Below are positions 14,513-17,998 of a stretch of DNA of 17,998 bases, piece by piece. The stretch is from CAZAQK01 sp050249355. Lineage in GTDB: Bacteria > Pseudomonadota > Alphaproteobacteria > Rickettsiales > SXRF01. Position numbers and translations under genes: made by a program. Each line of letters opens with the position of its first letter. Within the stretch, counting starts at the first letter, position 1. The notes under the pieces were generated by a model that worked only from the letters and a program-made list of their open reading frames with translations, was not told where the DNA came from and searched no databases. Location of the stretch: assembly GCA_050249355.1 (NCBI GenBank), contig JBFWQQ010000036.1, positions 1 to 17,998 on the forward strand, read 5' to 3'.

Positions 14513-15580
14513 ATGGGAAAAAAAACCGACCGCGTAGTATTCCGAACTGATGCCGACATACAAACTGTTGTCGGTGCATTTCTGAACCTTCACCCCATGC
14601 AGGAGTCGCACTTCAGTGTCAGGGAAGGTGGCGGCAGGTTGTATGTAAACCGGTTCTGTAAAGCATCGGGCCGTTTTATTTCTGCTGCAGCGCGTGATGA
14701 TGATGTACGCAACGCCGATATCGTTTGCCTGGGGGGATATGATCATGAAGGCGAACGTATCGGTGCGATGACTCGTGCAGCGCTGTCACTTACGCGCCTT
14801 GGGCCCGATTCCCCGACTGATAGCAGACCGGCAATGATGGATGCTCGACAAAAGCGCAGCTATTCGGTGCTGGTGCACCAGCCTGTGTATGATGGCCGCA
14901 CGCGCGTGGAAGAGGTGTACAACTGGAATATCAACAAGAAGCATATTTCTTCGGAAATGGAGTATTTTGCAGCACAGCTGTGGCAGCACCGCTTTCTGGA
15001 TAATCAGGGACGCCTTAAACCCGTGACGCAGTTCAGGGGATTCAGTCTGCTGACCTACAGCATGGGTGCGCGCAATGGCTGGATGCTGGCTAATGCGCTG
15101 GAAAGGCGACTTACAGACGCTGGTAAATCGCAAGAGCAGGTGCAGGAGTATTTCAGTAAAATGCGTCAGGTCAATATCGGTGCCAGTGTGGACTGGGAGC
15201 GCCGGCCGGTAAACACGCCATCCATCCCCAACATCACGATTCTCCATCCGGATGACACGGGTATGGCTTACCGTGACTCTTTCAGTGTCACAGTGGACAG
15301 AATGGCTAAGCAATTCAGTGGTTCGACTCCGCCCTTTGTGGAGGAGGATCTGGTAAACTGGCCACGACATAAGCTCGTGCTGCTTAATCCATATTATGTG
15401 CCTAAGGAAGTGGACGGTAAGCAGAATATGAACATGCATGGATTATTCGAATACCTTACAGGTATCAGTATGGCCATGAACAAAACTGATGAGCTGGGTA
15501 AGATAAAAAGTTACCTGACTATGTCCGGCCACTATCAGGGGGCGCGCGGGGAAGGCGCGGATCGGCAGATGGGTGGATAA
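14513..15580 (+). CDS. Hypothetical protein with possible alpha/beta-hydrolase nucleophile elbow
   Basis: The 355-aa protein is not one I recognise. It is soluble, without a signal peptide. FSLLTYSMGARNGWMLANALERRL at about 177-200 reads like a strand, a nucleophile turn (T-Y-S-M-G, Ser183) and a helix, as in alpha/beta hydrolases. VLLNPYYVP (289-297) could be a later strand and H309 in MHGLFEYL a candidate catalytic His, but the acidic triad member is not obvious and the GxSxG glycine is replaced by Thr. An earlier ADIVCLGGYDHEGERIGAM stretch fits a strand-turn-helix. Upstream are a CtrA-like box and a -10 box only 7 nt from the start codon. A shared terminator follows directly. Confidence 0.6.
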   Translation: MGKKTDRVVFRTDADIQTVVGAFLNLHPMQESHFSVREGGGRLYVNRFCKASGRFISAAARDDDVRNADIVCLGGYDHEGERIGAMTRAALSLTRLGPDSPTDSRPAMMDARQKRSYSVLVHQPVYDGRTRVEEVYNWNINKKHISSEMEYFAAQLWQHRFLDNQGRLKPVTQFRGFSLLTYSMGARNGWMLANALERRLTDAGKSQEQVQEYFSKMRQVNIGASVDWERRPVNTPSIPNITILHPDDTGMAYRDSFSVTVDRMAKQFSGSTPPFVEEDLVNWPRHKLVLLNPYYVPKEVDGKQNMNMHGLFEYLTGISMAMNKTDELGKIKSYLTMSGHYQGARGEGADRQMGG

Positions 15581-15607
15581 AAAAAGCCCCGGATTCCGGG
15601 GCTTTTT
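15581..15607. terminator. Bidirectional terminator between the 355-aa gene and glnA
   Basis: AAAAAGCCCCGG (15581-15592) pairs with CCGGGGCTTTTT (15596-15607) around an ATT loop. The A and T runs on both sides let it end both convergent genes. It begins right after one stop codon and ends one base before the glnA stop. Confidence 0.93.
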
Positions 15608-15608
15608 C

Positions 15609-17015
15609 TTACAGCGAGTAGTACATCTCAAATTCTACCGGGTGCGGTGTGTGCTCCCAGCGGTATACTTCTTCCATCTTCAGGCTGATGTAAGAGTCGA
15701 TCAGGTCGTCGGTCATCACATCGCCTTTTTTCAGGAACTCCCGGTCTTTGTCGAGCGCTTCGAGTGCTTCACGCAGTGAGCCACATACCGTGGGAACGTC
15801 TTTGAGTTCTTCCGGCGGCAGGTCGTACAGGTTCTTATCCATCGCTTCGCCCGGGTGGATCTTGTTTTCGATACCATCCAGACCGGCCATCAGCATGGCA
15901 GCGAATGACAGGTAGGGGTTGGCGGTGGGATCCGGGAAACGCACTTCGATGCGCTTGCCTTTGGGGCTGGCCACATACGGGATGCGGATGGAAGCCGAGC
16001 GGTTGCGGGCGGAGTATGCAAGCAATACCGGCGCTTCAAATCCCGGGATCAGGCGCTTGTAGCTGTTGGTCGACGCGTTGGAGAACGCATTGATGGCCTT
16101 GGCGTGTTTGATAATGCCGCCGATATAATACAGGCAGGTTTCCGACAAATCGGCATAACCGTTTCCGGCGAACAGCGGCTTGTCTGCTTTCCAAATGGAC
16201 TGGTGGGTGTGCATGCCCGAACCATTATCGCCCGAGATCGGCTTAGGCATGAAGGTCACGGTTTTGCCGTAGCTGTGTGCTACGTTCTGGATCACATACT
16301 TGTATTTCTGCACGTTGTCGGCGGTGCCAACCAGTGTGGAGAACATGAAGCCCAGCTCGCACTGTGCAGGCGCCACCTCATGATGATGCAGCATGGGGGT
16401 GATGCCCACATGGCGCAGGGTGGCCAGCATTTCGCTGCGCAGGTCGGCCAGCGAATCGACCGGCTGTACGGGGAAGTAACCGCCTTTGGTGCGCGGGCGG
16501 TGGCCCATATTGCCTACCGGGTATTCCTGATCGGAATTCTGCGGTAGTTCTTCGCTATCCAGCTGGTAGAAATTGCCGGTGCCTTCGCATTTGAAGCGCA
16601 CGTCATCGAATACGAAAAATTCCAGTTCCGGGCCGAAATAAGCAGTGTCGCCGATGCCGGTATATTGTAGGTACGCTTCGGCACGTTTGGCTACCGAGCG
16701 TGGGTCGCGGCCATAAGACTGGCCGGTGGATGGCTCGATCACGTCGCAGAACACGACCAGTGTTGGCTGGGCTGCGAACGGATCGACGAAGGCGCTGTCG
16801 GCATCGGGCATCAGGATCATGTCGGACTCGTTGATGGTCTTCCATCCGGAGATAGAAGAACCGTCGAACATGATGCCGTCTTCAAAGCTTTCTGCATTGA
16901 CCTGGTCGGCGATATAGCAGGTGTGCTGCCATTTGCCTCGTGGGTCGGTGAAGCGGAAATCAACGAACTGTATATCGTTGTCTTTTATGAGTTTAAGTGC
17001 GTCGCTGGCGGACAT
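15609..17015 (-). CDS. glnA: Glutamine synthetase, type I (GSI-beta)
   Basis: GlnA makes glutamine from glutamate, ammonia and ATP and is the main entry point for ammonium. The 468-aa length is that of the dodecameric GSI-beta class. Visible signatures include FDGSSISGW (50-58), the ATP/metal stretch FGPELEFFVFD (127-137), the NGSGMHTHQS motif (264-273), RRN-type NRSASIRIP (338-346) and RFPDPTANPY (359-368). The adenylylation Tyr397 is present in KNLYDLPPEE, so activity can be switched by GlnE. An AGGGAG ribosome binding site precedes the ATG. It follows glnB on the same strand after 231 nt, but has its own promoter in that gap. All key residues appear intact. Confidence 0.98.
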   Translation of the reverse strand: MSASDALKLIKDNDIQFVDFRFTDPRGKWQHTCYIADQVNAESFEDGIMFDGSSISGWKTINESDMILMPDADSAFVDPFAAQPTLVVFCDVIEPSTGQSYGRDPRSVAKRAEAYLQYTGIGDTAYFGPELEFFVFDDVRFKCEGTGNFYQLDSEELPQNSDQEYPVGNMGHRPRTKGGYFPVQPVDSLADLRSEMLATLRHVGITPMLHHHEVAPAQCELGFMFSTLVGTADNVQKYKYVIQNVAHSYGKTVTFMPKPISGDNGSGMHTHQSIWKADKPLFAGNGYADLSETCLYYIGGIIKHAKAINAFSNASTNSYKRLIPGFEAPVLLAYSARNRSASIRIPYVASPKGKRIEVRFPDPTANPYLSFAAMLMAGLDGIENKIHPGEAMDKNLYDLPPEELKDVPTVCGSLREALEALDKDREFLKKGDVMTDDLIDSYISLKMEEVYRWEHTPHPVEFEMYYSL

Positions 17016-17066
17016 GGGGCTCCCTTTCGTGTGTGGTGGTGCGGTGGCGTATTGTTATTGGGGGGC

Positions 17067-17094
17067 GTTATAGCAAGTGACTAAGGAATGTAAA
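17067..17094 (-). promoter_or_regulatory. Sigma-70-type promoter of glnA
   Basis: On the minus strand, TTTACA (17089-17094) and TATAAC (17067-17072) are separated by 16 nt, each one base from consensus. Transcription would start near 17060, giving a leader of about 45 nt. No sigma-54 GG/GC promoter was found in the glnB-glnA gap. Confidence 0.6.
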
Positions 17095-17246
17095 GGGCAG
17101 AACTTACAATATTTACAAATAAATTTGCTGCAATTTCCGCTGTCACTGCTAGTATGAACCTCCGCCCCAAAACACACTTTTCCCAAACAATCCCACCTCA
17201 ACCGATCAGGTTTGGTGTAAGTCATTGTTATTTATGCCGATAGCTC

Positions 17247-17585
17247 TCAGACCGCTTCTGAGCCTTTCTCGCCTGTGCGGATGCGTATCACTTCTTCTAC
17301 GGGGTAGATGAATATCTTGCCGTCGCCAGCCTTGCCGGTGCGGGCGGCTTTGATGATGGCTTCCACCACTTTATCGACCATTTTATCCTCTACCACGACC
17401 TCCAACTTTATTATGGGCAGGAAATCGACCACATATTCCGGGTCGCGGTATAGCTGGCCAAGGCCCTTCTGGTGGCCGAAACCGCGCGCTTCGGTAATGG
17501 TCAGGCCCTTCAGGCCGATCTCCTGCAGGGCGTCCTTAACGTCATCTAGCCGGAACGGCTTAATCAGGGCTTCGATTTTCTTCAT
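17247..17585 (-). CDS. glnB: Nitrogen regulatory protein PII
   Basis: PII trimers sense 2-oxoglutarate and ATP/ADP and control GlnE, NtrB and other targets. From the ATG at 17585 the protein is 112 aa, exactly E. coli GlnB length (ATG 17597 would add MDCP). The N-terminal MKKIEALIKPF, the T-loop Tyr51 in PEYVVDFLP (uridylylation site), TGKAGDGKIFIYPVEEV and RIRTGE are all present. The T-loop differs from typical proteobacterial PII: R38 is His, and the usual HTE at 42-44 is LGQ, with GA at 48-49 replaced by DP. The neighbouring glnA is the usual partner. The promoter lies in the gap shared with divergent bfd, but no clear boxes or Shine-Dalgarno were found. Confidence 0.95.
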   Translation of the reverse strand: MKKIEALIKPFRLDDVKDALQEIGLKGLTITEARGFGHQKGLGQLYRDPEYVVDFLPIIKLEVVVEDKMVDKVVEAIIKAARTGKAGDGKIFIYPVEEVIRIRTGEKGSEAV

Positions 17586-17633
17586 AGGGCAATCCATACA
17601 ATGCTTTTGTTACCGGGTGCAATCATTTAGTAT

Positions 17634-17662
17634 TTGCACTTGAGAATCGTTCGCATTATAAT
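17634..17662 (+). promoter_or_regulatory. bfd promoter with Fur/Irr-like operator
   Basis: TTGCAC (17634-17639), a 17-nt spacer and consensus TATAAT (17657-17662) precede the bfd ATG by only 6 nt. An imperfect 7-1-7 inverted repeat (TGAGAAT-C-GTTCGCA, 17641-17655) fills the spacer. It resembles both the Fur box and the Irr iron-control element (AGAA-N3-TTC), as expected for an iron-responsive gene. Confidence 0.55.
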
Positions 17663-17668
17663 GGCAAT

Positions 17669-17869
17669 ATGTACGTATGCTTATGTAATGCTATCCGGGA
17701 TAAACAGGTGGAATCAGCCAGGGCAGAAGGAGCCTGCTGTGCCGATGATGCCTTTCGTATCTTGGGATGCAAACCTATATGCGGCCGTTGTGTACCTGAC
17801 ATACAGGCCAGCGTGGCACCACAGCAGCAGGACACAATGTGTTGCCAGCAAACGCACACAGCATCTTAG
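17669..17869 (+). CDS. bfd: Bacterioferritin-associated ferredoxin
   Basis: Bfd is a small [2Fe-2S] protein that reduces the haem of bacterioferritin so that stored iron is released. The 66-aa product has the four ligand cysteines at the same positions as E. coli Bfd: C4 and C6 (MYVCLCN) and C38 and C41 (PICGRC). The C-terminal tail of about 20 residues is Gln- and Thr-rich and has an extra CC pair. It is followed by bfr on the same strand, which confirms the role. The ATG is 6 nt after the -10 box, so the mRNA is probably leaderless. A Fur/Irr-like operator overlaps the promoter, predicting iron control. Confidence 0.92.
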   Translation: MYVCLCNAIRDKQVESARAEGACCADDAFRILGCKPICGRCVPDIQASVAPQQQDTMCCQQTHTAS

Positions 17870-17945
17870 CCACTGATCCCTTGACATTTTCCTGACATTG
17901 CTGCATCAAAGTCCGCGAGGCATTCATCGCGTACGTAAGGGCATT

Positions 17946-17998
17946 ATGGCTACCGACAAACAAATCATCCAGCATCTCAACACCATCCTGAAAAACGA
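17946..17998 (+). CDS. bfr: Bacterioferritin, N-terminal fragment (continues past window)
   Basis: Bfr is the haem-containing 24-subunit iron-storage ferritin. Only 17 full codons and two bases are present. MATDKQIIQHLNTILKN followed by a GA- codon matches the bfr N-terminus (x-x-D-x-x-VI-x-x-LN-x-x-L-x-NE); the cut codon would be the ferroxidase ligand Glu18. A TAAGGG ribosome binding site lies about 4 nt before the ATG. The 76-nt gap after bfd contains a consensus TTGACA at 17881-17886 but no good -10 box. Identity is supported mainly by the adjacent bfd. Confidence 0.82.
   Translation, partial: MATDKQIIQHLNTILKN

Noticed and set aside
17016..17246. Sigma-54 promoter between glnB and glnA
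   Set aside because: TTGCA occurs on the minus strand but the GG element is absent at the required distance; a sigma-70-like pair explains the region better.

Overview
The window is most likely chromosomal DNA from an alphaproteobacterium. The 16S rRNA gene has the short alphaproteobacterial form (about 1,484 nt) with typical signature stretches. The gene set fits as well: a flagellar export gene, a recG / sdhE-mfd neighbourhood, glnB-glnA, and bfd-bfr. The sequence alone does not settle the order or genus. 

Layout. The left edge is the 3' end of fliP, followed by a one-base-overlapping small membrane protein and an unrecognised small protein. On the minus strand, sdhE and mfd overlap by 4 bp and form an operon. 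The next genes are a PAS plus degenerate-GGDEF protein, a small secreted protein, a minus-strand family-2-like glycosyltransferase and plus-strand recG, whose reading frame carries a 24-bp C/G hairpin. Two (perhaps three) unrecognised small genes follow. 

The centre is a stand-alone 16S rRNA transcription unit: a UP-element-like promoter, a structured leader of about 380 nt, the 16S gene, a trailer hairpin and a strong terminator. There is no tRNA-Ile, tRNA-Ala or 23S downstream. A 26-bp helix (three G-U pairs) between leader and trailer encloses only the 16S, so the gene is processed as an orphan unit. 

Right of the 16S lies a patch of accessory genes. The first is a gene with an inorganic-pyrophosphatase-like domain of the phage/plasmid polyvalent-protein type, broken by one in-frame amber codon. 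Next is a 58-aa histone H1 (Hc1)-like protein, then a 355-aa protein with a possible alpha/beta-hydrolase nucleophile elbow, behind a CtrA-like box and an apparently leaderless promoter. A bidirectional terminator separates this patch from minus-strand glnA and glnB (glutamine synthetase and PII, the nitrogen-assimilation pair). Divergent from glnB are bfd and the first 17 codons of bfr (iron storage and release), with a Fur/Irr-like operator over the bfd promoter. 

How the genes work together. glnB-glnA is a coherent nitrogen unit, bfd-bfr a coherent iron unit, and mfd/recG are DNA repair helicases. The accessory genes show no clear shared pathway.
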